This document shows, piece after piece, positions 18,478 to 26,493 of a stretch of 62,979 nt of DNA. The stretch's first letter is position 1. Each line of letters begins with the position of its first letter. The DNA is from CAYTEO01 sp964436825 (GTDB taxonomy: Bacteria; Krumholzibacteriota; Krumholzibacteriia; LZORAL124-64-63), in assembly GCA_964436825.1 (NCBI GenBank), contig CAYTEO010000011.1:1-62979 (forward strand), in the 5' to 3' direction. Below the pieces are notes generated by a model. That model saw nothing but the letters and a program-made list of their open reading frames with translations. It was not told where the DNA came from and did no database searches. Made by a program: the position numbers and the translations under genes.

Positions 18478-19356
18478 TCAACCTCTCAGCAGACCGCTGG
18501 CGGCGGCGTAGTAGACCAGGGGCGCCACCAGCAGCAGGGAATCGAAGCGGTCCAGGACCCCGCCGTGGCCGGGCAGGAGGGTGGAGCTGTCCTTGACCCC
18601 CGCGTCCCGCTTCAGGAGCGATTCCAGCAGGTCGCCGAGCTGGGCCACGCAGCCGGCCGCCAGGCCGAGCACGACCGCCGTCGTCACCGGCAGGAAGGGA
18701 GCGAAGGTCCGACCGGCCAGCCAGGCCGCCAGGGCAGCGCCCAGCAGACCGCCCAGGGCCCCCTCGCGGGACTTGCGGGGACTGACCCGCGGCAGCAGGG
18801 GATGGCGGCCGACCGCGACCCCCACCACGTAGGCGGCGATGTCGCAGCCCCAGGTCATGGCCACGGCCAGGCCCAGCAGCGCCAGGCCGTCGTCGAGGGC
18901 GACCGTCCCGCGGCGGAGCAGGACGAGGTGGCTGCCGAGCCAGCCGACGTAGAGGACACCGAACAGGGTCGTGCCGATCCGCTGCAGCGGCTGGGCCGGT
19001 CCGGACCGGGCGAGTTCCGCCAGGGCCACCAGCAGGATCGTCCCGCTCAGGATCGGCGGCAGCCAGGTCGCGCCGCCCAGCGTGGCGGCCAGCCACAGGC
19101 CCGCCGCGCCGGCCAGCCCCGCCCAGCCGAGCGGGTCGTAGCCCTTGGTCCGCAGCAGGGCCAGGTACTCCCGCATCCCGAGCAGGACGAGCAATCCGAT
19201 CAACAGGGAGAACGGCCAGCCGCCGAGGATGGCCAGCCAGCAGAGGGCCGGCACGCCCAGCAGGATGACGACGACGCGCGGGACGATCCCCGCGGCCAGG
19301 AACCGGCGCCAGGGCGAACGGGCGACGCGGCCGGCAGTCACGTGTCTGTCGTTCAC
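18478..19356 (-). CDS. cdsA: Phosphatidate cytidylyltransferase (CDP-diglyceride synthase)
   Basis: Makes CDP-diacylglycerol from phosphatidic acid and CTP in the inner membrane, the branch point of phospholipid synthesis. The 292 residues contain about eight hydrophobic segments. The C-terminal family signature is complete: KDSSTLLPGHGGVLDRFDSL, preceded by the SPRKSREG segment that contributes to the active site. The start ATG at 19356 overlaps the uppS stop by four bases (ATGA), indicating translational coupling. A shorter start is possible because the first ~20 residues are polar and Arg-rich before the first membrane helix. It is the standard partner between uppS and dxr in this cluster. 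Confidence 0.95.
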   Translation of the reverse strand: MNDRHVTAGRVARSPWRRFLAAGIVPRVVVILLGVPALCWLAILGGWPFSLLIGLLVLLGMREYLALLRTKGYDPLGWAGLAGAAGLWLAATLGGATWLPPILSGTILLVALAELARSGPAQPLQRIGTTLFGVLYVGWLGSHLVLLRRGTVALDDGLALLGLAVAMTWGCDIAAYVVGVAVGRHPLLPRVSPRKSREGALGGLLGAALAAWLAGRTFAPFLPVTTAVVLGLAAGCVAQLGDLLESLLKRDAGVKDSSTLLPGHGGVLDRFDSLLLVAPLVYYAAASGLLRG

Positions 19357-20204
19357 GGCCGGGACCTCAGCAAGCCCTTCCAGCGCCGGGGATCGAGGAG
19401 GGAACCGTCCCTGGGCTCCTCGTCAGGGGAATCCGCGGCACCGGTGCCGCCGAACCGCCGCTCGCGCCCCTGGTAGTCGGCGACGGCCAGCAGCAGGTCG
19501 CGCTCCCCGAAGTCCGGCCAGAGGACGGGCGTGAAGACCAGCTCCGCGTAGGCGCTCTGCCAGATGAGGAAGTTGCTCAGCCGGTACTCGCCGCTGGTGC
19601 GGATGACCAGGTCCGGATCCGGCAGCTCCGGGTTGTAGAGATGGCTGCGCAAGAGGTCCTCGTCGATCCGGTCGGGATCGATCTCGCCTGCCGCCGCGGC
19701 GGCGGCCAGCTGCCGGACGGCGTGCAGGATCTCGGTCCTCCCCCCGTAGGCCAGGGCCAGGTTCAGGACCAGTCCCGTGTTGCCGGACAGCTCGGCGACG
19801 GCCTCGTCCAGGACCCGCCGGGCCGCCTCGGGGATGGAAGCCAGTTCCCCGCTGGCGACCAGACGCACGTTCTGCTGCGCCAGATCCCTCCGCTCGGCGG
19901 CGAGGACCTCCTGCAGGAAGGACCAGAGCGCCTTGACCTCCATCTCCGGTCGCTTCCAGTTCTCCTGGGAGAAGGTGTAGAGCGTCAGCACCTCGACCCC
20001 GAGCTCGACGCAGGCCTTGATCGTCCGCCGCACGGCATGCCGCCCGGCGCGGTGGCCGGCCACCCTGGGCAACCGCCGCTTCTGGGCCCAGCGCCCGTTG
20101 CCGTCCATGATGATCGCCACGTGGACAGGCAGGTTGCCTGCGGCCCGCACCTGTTCGCGCAGCTCTTCGATGGAGGCGGGACCGCTGGTGGCGTCGTCCG
20201 GCAT
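19353..20204 (-). CDS. uppS: Undecaprenyl diphosphate synthase (di-trans,poly-cis-decaprenylcistransferase)
   Basis: A cis-prenyltransferase that extends farnesyl diphosphate with isopentenyl units to the C55 carrier for peptidoglycan and O-antigen. The 283-aa protein is read from the ATG at 20204, four bases after the frr stop. The catalytic segment HVAIIMDGNGRWAQ has the essential Asp at residue 34. TLYTFSQENWKRP and DLVIRTSGEYRLSNFLIWQ (substrate phosphate binding) follow. The last ~40 residues are a charged, non-conserved tail, slightly longer than usual. The frame continues further upstream into frr, which is rejected. ATGA overlap with cdsA. Confidence 0.96.
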   Translation of the reverse strand: MPDDATSGPASIEELREQVRAAGNLPVHVAIIMDGNGRWAQKRRLPRVAGHRAGRHAVRRTIKACVELGVEVLTLYTFSQENWKRPEMEVKALWSFLQEVLAAERRDLAQQNVRLVASGELASIPEAARRVLDEAVAELSGNTGLVLNLALAYGGRTEILHAVRQLAAAAAAGEIDPDRIDEDLLRSHLYNPELPDPDLVIRTSGEYRLSNFLIWQSAYAELVFTPVLWPDFGERDLLLAVADYQGRERRFGGTGAADSPDEEPRDGSLLDPRRWKGLLRSRP

Positions 20205-20208
20205 GGGT

Positions 20209-20757
20209 TCAGATCTCCATGATCTCGGCCTCTTTGGCCTTGATGAGCTCGTCGATGCGATCACAGTGCTCGTCGGTCAGCTTCTGGATCTCGTCGCGGG
20301 TCTGGCGCTTCTCGTCCTCGGTCAGCTCCTCGCTCTTCTTGACCCTGTCGTTGAGGGTCTGGCGAACCTTGCGGACGGCGATCTTCCCCTGTTCCCCGTA
20401 CTCCTTGACCGTCTTGCCCAGCTCGCGACGGCGCTCCTCGGTCAGCTCGGGGATGGGCACGCGGATGAGCGTCCCGTCGTTGGTGGGGTTGAGCCCCAGG
20501 TCTGAGGCGAGGATGGCCTTCTCGATGCTGGGCAGTGCCGTCCGGTCGAAGGGAGCGATCGTCAGCAGGCGCGGCTCGGGGGCGTTGATGTTGGCCAGCT
20601 GCTTCAGGGGCGTCGATGTCCCGTAGTACTCGACCCGGATCCCGTCCAGCAGGGCCGGCGACGCCTTCCCCGTGCGGATCCGCCCCAGACGGTACATCAG
20701 CTTCTCGACGGCCTCGGTCATCTGCTCCTTGGCCTGCTCCGTGAACTCGTTGGTCAT
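20209..20757 (-). CDS. frr: Ribosome recycling factor
   Basis: RRF splits post-termination ribosomes together with EF-G and IF3. The 182 residues match the usual 185. The N-terminus (AKEQMTEAVEKLMYRLGRIRTGKASPALL) and the segment VEYYGTSTPLKQLANINAPEPR are textbook. The C-terminal helices (DRVKKSEELTEDEKRQTRDEIQKL) form the coiled bundle. The ATG at 20757 overlaps the pyrH stop in ATGA fashion. The open frame extends upstream through pyrH in another frame and is ignored. Order pyrH-frr-uppS is strongly conserved in bacteria. Confidence 0.97.
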   Translation of the reverse strand: MTNEFTEQAKEQMTEAVEKLMYRLGRIRTGKASPALLDGIRVEYYGTSTPLKQLANINAPEPRLLTIAPFDRTALPSIEKAILASDLGLNPTNDGTLIRVPIPELTEERRRELGKTVKEYGEQGKIAVRKVRQTLNDRVKKSEELTEDEKRQTRDEIQKLTDEHCDRIDELIKAKEAEIMEI

Positions 20758-21479
20758 GGTTGCTGCTCCTTGGTCACCCAGGTCCCTCTGCCCTCGCCCC
20801 GCAGCGCCAGATGCAGGTTCTCGGGATCGCCGATGTCGAAGACGAACGTCGGCAGCCCCTGCTGGGCGCAGAGGGCCAGGGCCGTCAGATCCATCACGCC
20901 GAGGCGACGATCGATCGCCTCGTCGTAGGTCAGCCTGTCGAAGCGGACGGCGGCGGGATCGGCGCGGGGATCCCGGTCGTAGACGCCGTCCACCTGCGTC
21001 GCCTTCAGCAGGACGTCGGCGTCGATCTCCAGGGCCCGCAGCGCCGCCGCGCTGTCGGTCGTGAAATAGGGGTTGCCCGTGCCGCCGGCGAAGATCAGGA
21101 CGGCCCCCTGTTTCAGCAGGTCCAGGGCCAGGTCCCGCGTGAACCGACGGGCCAGCGGGGGTGTCTCGCGGGGGGCCAGCACGACGGCCCGCACTCCCTC
21201 GGTCCGCAGGTAGTCGCGCAGGACGGCGCCGTTCATGATCGTGGCCAGCATGCCGACGTTGTCGGCGGTGACCCTGTCCAGGACGGCCAGGTTGGCCTGC
21301 CGGGCGCGGAAGAGGTTCCCGCCGCCGACGACGATCCCCAGGCGCAGGCCGTCGCGCACCTCCCGGGCGACGACCGCCGCCAGGCTCTGCAGCCGCTGGT
21401 GGGCGAACGGTCCCTCGCCGTCGCCGAGGGCCTCGCCGCTCAGTTTCAGCAGGACGCGTGAGAAGCGGGTGACGGCCAA
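20754..21479 (-). CDS. pyrH: UMP kinase
   Basis: Phosphorylates UMP to UDP with ATP in pyrimidine metabolism; member of the amino-acid kinase fold. The start is a TTG at 21479, with AGGAG five bases upstream; there is no closer ATG. The 241 residues contain LLKLSGEAL (phosphate loop), GIVVGGGNLFR, ADNVGMLATIMNG, FAGGTGNPYFTTDSAAALRA and VLLKATQVDGVYDRDP, all family hallmarks. It is the first gene after the rho-independent terminator behind tsf, so it begins a transcription unit (pyrH-frr-uppS-cdsA-dxr-rseP) whose promoter I could not identify with confidence. Confidence 0.97.
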   Translation of the reverse strand: MAVTRFSRVLLKLSGEALGDGEGPFAHQRLQSLAAVVAREVRDGLRLGIVVGGGNLFRARQANLAVLDRVTADNVGMLATIMNGAVLRDYLRTEGVRAVVLAPRETPPLARRFTRDLALDLLKQGAVLIFAGGTGNPYFTTDSAAALRALEIDADVLLKATQVDGVYDRDPRADPAAVRFDRLTYDEAIDRRLGVMDLTALALCAQQGLPTFVFDIGDPENLHLALRGEGRGTWVTKEQQP

Positions 21480-21524
21480 GGCGTCTCCTTCCGCCGGCGC
21501 ACCGCGGCGCGGTCACGGGGATAC

Positions 21525-21555
21525 AAAAAAAGGCCCGGACGATCCCGCCCGGGCC
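21525..21555 (-). terminator. Rho-independent terminator after rpsB-tsf
   Basis: On the minus strand a 7-bp perfect stem, GGCCCGG / CCGGGCC (21549-21555 with 21532-21538), with a 10-base loop, is followed directly by seven T residues (21525-21531). It lies 10 bases after the tsf stop and 45 bases before the pyrH start, so it separates the ribosomal unit from the pyrH operon. Confidence 0.88.
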
Positions 21556-21565
21556 CTTCCGAGCA

Positions 21566-22159
21566 TCAGCCGCCGATCCGGAAGCGGACGAAGCGCTTGA
21601 TCTCCATGTTCTCGCCCAGCGATCCGATCTTGGACTGCAGGTACTCCCGGATGGTCAGGTCGGGATCCTTGACGAAGGGCTGCTCCAGGAGGCAGACCTC
21701 CTTGTAGAACTTCTCTAGCTTACCCTGGACGATCTTGTCAATGATATTGTCCGGCTTGCCCTCTTCCCGCATCTGGGCCCGGTAGATCTCGGCCTCCTTC
21801 TCCACCAGCGCGGCGTCGACGGAGTCGCGGTCCAGGGCCTTGGGGTCGGTCGCGGCGATGTGCATGGCGATGTCGTGGCAGAACTGCTTGAACTCGTCGG
21901 TGCGGGCCACGAAGTCGGTCTCGCAGTTGATCTCCACCAGGACCCCCACCTGTCCGCCGGGGTGGATGTAGGCCTCGACCAGGCCGTTGGCCGTCTCGCG
22001 TCCGGCCTTCTTGGCCGCCTTGGCGATCCCCTTCTTGCGCAGGTACTCGGTGGCCTGCTCCATGTCGCCCCCGCACTCCACCAGCGCCTTCTTGCAGTCC
22101 ATCATCCCGGCGCCCGTGCGCTGGCGCAGCTCGCTGACCATCTTGGCGGTGATCTCCAT
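21566..22159 (-). CDS. tsf: Elongation factor Ts (short form)
   Basis: Nucleotide exchange factor for EF-Tu. The ATG at 22159 follows GAGGAGAGA; an upstream in-frame extension is unlikely. The N-terminal UBA-like part MVSELRQRTGAGMMDCKKAL and the core EINCETDFVARTDEFKQF are the diagnostic motifs. At 197 aa it is the short type (as in Thermus), lacking one of the core subdomains of the ~283-aa E. coli form. The C-terminal segment VCLLEQPFVKDP and the final IKRFVRFRIGG are normal, so it is not truncated. It follows rpsB by 106 bp and ends at a strong terminator. Confidence 0.97.
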   Translation of the reverse strand: MEITAKMVSELRQRTGAGMMDCKKALVECGGDMEQATEYLRKKGIAKAAKKAGRETANGLVEAYIHPGGQVGVLVEINCETDFVARTDEFKQFCHDIAMHIAATDPKALDRDSVDAALVEKEAEIYRAQMREEGKPDNIIDKIVQGKLEKFYKEVCLLEQPFVKDPDLTIREYLQSKIGSLGENMEIKRFVRFRIGG

Positions 22160-22265
22160 CGTCTCTCTCCTCGGGAAGCGGTCCACGGCGGCGGACCGTC
22201 GTCGTCACTGGATCGTCACGGGGCCCGCCGCCAGGCGACGGGCCCGTCGTCGAACAAGCGTTTCG

Positions 22266-23060
22266 CTAGCTGCTGGAAGCCTCGTCGCCCCGGGGCTCGT
22301 CCTCGAGGGTCACCGTCGCCGGAGCGGCCTCGGGGGCCGGCTCCTGCATCTCGACGGCCACCTCGCGGCCCTCGCTGCGGGCGCTCTTGCCCTCGTTGAT
22401 GGCGTCGGCCGCCACGCGGGCGTAGAGGGTGATGGCGCGGATGGCATCGTCGTTCCCGGGGATGGGATACTGGATCATGTCGGGGTCGCTGTTGGTGTCG
22501 ATGATCCCGACGACCGGGATGCCCAGCTTGTTGGCCTCGCGCACGGCGGTCTCCTCCTCGACGGTGTCGATGACGAAGACGGCCGACGGCAGGCCCTTCA
22601 TGTAGCGGATCCCGCCCAGGTTCTTGTCCAGCTTGGTGTAGAGACGATCGATCTCCAGCTGCTCCTTCTTGGAGAACTGTTCGATCTTGCCGGTGGCGCG
22701 CAGCTTCTCGATCTCCTCGAGCTTGGCGATGCGCTTGCTGATCGTCTCCCAGTTGGTCAGCATCCCGCCCAGCCAGCGCTCGCTGACGAACGGCATGCCG
22801 CACTGGGTGGCATACTGGCGGACGGCGACCTTGGCCTGCTTCTTCGTCCCGACGAACAGGACGCTGCCCCCCTTCTGCGCCACGTCACGCAGGAACTCCT
22901 GGGCCTTGCGCAGGTGCTTGAGGGTCTTCTGCAGGTCGATGATGTAGATGCCGTTGCGGGCGATGAAGATGTAGGGACGCATCTTGGGGTTCCACTTGCG
23001 GGTCTGATGACCGAAGTGGACACCGGCCTCGAGCAGGTCCCTGAGGGTGACCTGGAGCAT
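22266..23060 (-). CDS. rpsB: Ribosomal protein S2
   Basis: Small-subunit protein S2, 264 aa. The ATG at 23060 is preceded by GGAGG; the longer frame upstream is leader sequence. Start MLQVTLRDLLEAGVHFGHQ, then RWLGGMLTNWETI and GIPVVGIIDTNSDPD, are the S2 signatures. The last ~40 residues are an acidic, Ala/Pro-rich tail found in many high-GC species. It begins the rpsB-tsf unit. The 144 bp upstream (to rpsI) holds a strong hairpin at 23168-23193 and GC-rich repeats that could form an S2-responsive leader, but I saw no clear promoter hexamers. Confidence 0.97.
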   Translation of the reverse strand: MLQVTLRDLLEAGVHFGHQTRKWNPKMRPYIFIARNGIYIIDLQKTLKHLRKAQEFLRDVAQKGGSVLFVGTKKQAKVAVRQYATQCGMPFVSERWLGGMLTNWETISKRIAKLEEIEKLRATGKIEQFSKKEQLEIDRLYTKLDKNLGGIRYMKGLPSAVFVIDTVEEETAVREANKLGIPVVGIIDTNSDPDMIQYPIPGNDDAIRAITLYARVAADAINEGKSARSEGREVAVEMQEPAPEAAPATVTLEDEPRGDEASSS

Positions 23061-23167
23061 GCTGGCCTCCGCTGTGCTGTGGGTTGAACCTCCCCGGCCC
23101 TCGACGGCACGGGACGAACACCCCGCAGGGTGCCACCGGCCCCGACCTCCGACCGGGTGTGTATTGT

Positions 23168-23193
23168 GCGGTGGCGGCAACGGCCGCCACCGC
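23168..23193 (-). other. Perfect 10-bp GC hairpin between rpsI and rpsB
   Basis: The 10-base arms 23168-23177 and 23184-23193 are perfect inverted repeats with a 6-base loop. On the minus strand it lies 11 bases after the rpsI stop and is not followed by a T-run, so it could be a U-poor terminator or an mRNA 3' end stabiliser rather than a classical terminator. Confidence 0.5.
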
Positions 23194-23204
23194 GATCCAG
23201 GCGC

Positions 23205-23594
23205 CTAGCGCTTGGAGAACTGGAACCGCTTCCGGGCACCGGGCTGGCCGTACTTCTTCCGCTCGACCATCCGCGAGTCGCGGGTCAACAGGCCGGCCTT
23301 GCGCATGCGGGGGCGGTTCTCCTCGTCGGCCGCCACCAGGGCCCGCGCGATGCCGTGGCGCAGGGCACCCGCCTGGCCGGTGACCCCGCCGCCGCGCACC
23401 GTGGCCCAGACGTCGTACTGCTGGTCCTCCGGCAGCTGCTGCAGCGGCTCGGTGACGACCTGGAAGCGGGTCTTGTCGAAGTAGGACTCGGCCGGCTTCT
23501 TGTTGACGATGATCTTGCCGCTGCCGCCGGGGGTGACCCAGACGCGGGCCACGGCGGTCTTGCGGCGTCCGGTCGCGTAGAATCGGTCTGCCAC
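23205..23594 (-). CDS. rpsI: Ribosomal protein S9
   Basis: Small-subunit protein S9 (129 aa), whose C-terminal tail reaches the P-site tRNA. A GTG start at 23594 has AGGAGGAAG upstream. Signatures: YATGRRKTAVARVWV at the start, GGGVTGQAGALRHGIARAL in the middle, and the basic end KKYGQPGARKRFQFSKR, with the invariant FSKR terminus. It is 42 bp from rplM, the standard rplM-rpsI pair. Confidence 0.97.
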   Translation of the reverse strand: MADRFYATGRRKTAVARVWVTPGGSGKIIVNKKPAESYFDKTRFQVVTEPLQQLPEDQQYDVWATVRGGGVTGQAGALRHGIARALVAADEENRPRMRKAGLLTRDSRMVERKKYGQPGARKRFQFSKR

Positions 23595-23636
23595 TTGCTC
23601 TTCCTCCTCCCGGCGCGGAGGCCGGGGCGCTTCCTG

Positions 23637-24080
23637 CTATCCCGACAGCTTCGGCAGTGTGATGGTCCGGGGCTGCTGGGCGGCATGCGGATGTTCAGGA
23701 CCGGCGTAGACCCGCAGGTTCTTCAGCAGATGGCGGGCGAGCCGGTTCTTGGGCAGCATCCCCTTGACGGCGTGCTGGACGATGAAGTCGGGGTGCTTCT
23801 CCATCATGCGGCGGATGGGAATGACCTTCCGGCCCCCGAAATAGCCGCTGACGCGCTGGTAGGTCTTCTGGTCCCACTTGCGCCCCGTCAGCTTCACCTT
23901 CGCGGCGTTGATGACGATGACGTTGTCACCCATGTCCAGGTGGGGGGTGAAGGTCGGCTTGTGCTTGCCGCGCAGCAGCGTCGCCACATGGGTCGCCAGA
24001 CGACCGAGCGGAACGTCGGTGGCGTCGACCACCACCCACTCCTTGCTGATCTCGGCCTTCTTCATGGTATAGGTCGTCAA
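23637..24080 (-). CDS. rplM: Ribosomal protein L13
   Basis: Large-subunit protein L13, 147 aa. The start is a TTG at 24080, with GGAGG seven bases upstream; this gives the conserved N-terminus MTTYTMKKAEISKEWVVVDA. An ATG five codons further in lacks a good site and would cut conserved residues. The motifs DVPLGRLATHVATLLRGKHK and AVKGMLPKNRLARHLLKNLRVYAGPEHPHAAQQP are clear. The probable promoter (24246-24274) lies ~165 bp upstream, inside the end of mtnA, leaving a long GC-rich leader that might be regulatory. Confidence 0.97.
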   Translation of the reverse strand: MTTYTMKKAEISKEWVVVDATDVPLGRLATHVATLLRGKHKPTFTPHLDMGDNVIVINAAKVKLTGRKWDQKTYQRVSGYFGGRKVIPIRRMMEKHPDFIVQHAVKGMLPKNRLARHLLKNLRVYAGPEHPHAAQQPRTITLPKLSG

Positions 24081-24239
24081 GGTTCCGCCTCCGCAGATGG
24101 GTCGCAGCGCCGCACTCCCCGCGCGGCCGTCTCACCGTGCGCACAACAGGACGACACGGCGGGATCACCCGTTGTCGCGGCGCCCACCGGTCGTGGCCTC
24201 CGGAGCGCTGCCCGGCCGGCACCGGCCCGGGAGCGCAAG
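24081..24239 (-). other. Leader region of rplM-rpsI
   Basis: About 160 bases between the predicted transcription start (~24239) and the rplM start contain no gene. The stretch is GC-rich with several potential short stems. L13 leader elements are known in other phyla, but I could not match this one to a known motif. Confidence 0.35.
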
Positions 24240-24251
24240 ACAGGGAATCTA

Positions 24252-25368
<1,117 letters not shown>

Positions 25369-25385
<17 letters not shown>

Positions 25386-26025
25386 CGCTCCGCTGCTCCT
25401 CGAACAGCCGGTCCAGGCCCGCGGCCAGCAGGGTCAGCGGCAGGCCCATGACGTTGAAGTAGCACCCCTCGATCCTGCGGACGAGCAGGGCACCGTAGCC
25501 CTGGATCCCGTAGGCCCCGGCCTTGTCCAGCGGCTCTCCCGTGGCCACGTAGCGCTCGATCCGCTGTCGCCGGAGCGGGACGAAGGTCACCCGCGTCGCC
25601 GCATGGGCGCTCCAGGGGAGCGTGTCGCCGCGGGCCAGGGCGACACCGGTGATCACGACATGGGTCCGGTCCGAGAGCCGTTCCAGCATGGTGATCGCCT
25701 CGGCCGGATCGCGCGGCTTCTCCAGGACCTGGCCGTCCAGGACGACGATCGTGTCCGCCCCCAGGACCAGCCGTCCCGGCACCTGCGCGGCGACGGCGGC
25801 CGCCTTCAGCTCGGCCAGCCGCACGGCGTAGGCGGCGGGGTCGTCGTCGCGCAGCAGGCGCGCCCGTGCCAGCTCCGCCTCCGGCAGGGCGCCGGCCGGG
25901 CGGATCGTGAAGGGGATGCCGACGGTCGCCAGCAGTTCCGCCCGCCGGGGCGAGGCCGACCCCAGGACCAGTTCCAGGCCCGCCGGCCAGTCCAGCAGCG
26001 GCACGAGGTGTCCACCGGGGATCAT
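25369..26025 (-). CDS. maf: Maf-family nucleoside triphosphate pyrophosphatase
   Basis: Hydrolyses non-canonical or pyrimidine nucleoside triphosphates (dTTP/UTP-type Maf). Read from ATG 26025, which overlaps the dtd stop (ATGA), it has 218 aa. The phosphate-binding SASPRRAELL motif comes right after LELVLGSA. VLGADTIVVLDGQVLEKPRDPAEA holds the catalytic Asp region, and KAGAYGIQGYGALLV is the conserved C-terminal block. The N-terminus has ~15 extra residues before the core. A longer frame upstream belongs to dtd in another frame. It is named after a septum-related phenotype; the modern role is nucleotide-pool sanitation. Confidence 0.93.
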
Positions 26026-26480
26026 GTCGCCGCCCCTTTCGCCTCGCGCTCGACGATGACGGTCACCGGTCCGTCGTTGACCAGCTCGACGGCCATCCGC
26101 GCCCCGAAGATCCCCTCGGCGACGGTCGGCCACCGCCCGCGCAGCAGCGCCGCGAAGCGGTCGTACAGCTCCCGGGCCCGGTCGGGCGGGGCCGAGCCGA
26201 CGAAGCTGGGACGGTTCCCCTTGCGGCAGTCGCCGTAGAGGGTGAACTGGCTGACCAACAGGATCCCGCCGCCGACGTCCGCCAGCGAGAGGTTCATCCT
26301 CCCCGCCTCGTCGTTGAACAGGCGCAGGGCGACGAGCTTGCGGGCCATCCAATCCAGCTCCGACTCGGTGTCTCCGGGCGCGAAGGCCGCCAGGACCAGC
26401 AGGCCGCCGTCGATCGCCCCGACGACCTCGCCGTCCACCGTCACCGCGGCCCTGCTGACCCGTTGCACGACACAGCGCAT
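26022..26480 (-). CDS. dtd: D-aminoacyl-tRNA deacylase
   Basis: Removes D-amino acids wrongly attached to tRNA. The protein is 152 aa, the usual size. The start MRCVVQRVSRAAVTVDGEVVG is classic. ILLVSQFTLYGDCRKGNRPSF carries the SQxTLY active-site motif, and VELVNDGPVTVIVE has the NxGP motif (here VNDGPVT). It lies 13 bp after rel and overlaps maf by ATGA. The pairing with rel is common in bacteria (rel-dtd). Confidence 0.97.
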   Translation of the reverse strand: MRCVVQRVSRAAVTVDGEVVGAIDGGLLVLAAFAPGDTESELDWMARKLVALRLFNDEAGRMNLSLADVGGGILLVSQFTLYGDCRKGNRPSFVGSAPPDRARELYDRFAALLRGRWPTVAEGIFGARMAVELVNDGPVTVIVEREAKGAAT

Positions 26481-26493
26481 CGTTCCCTCCCAC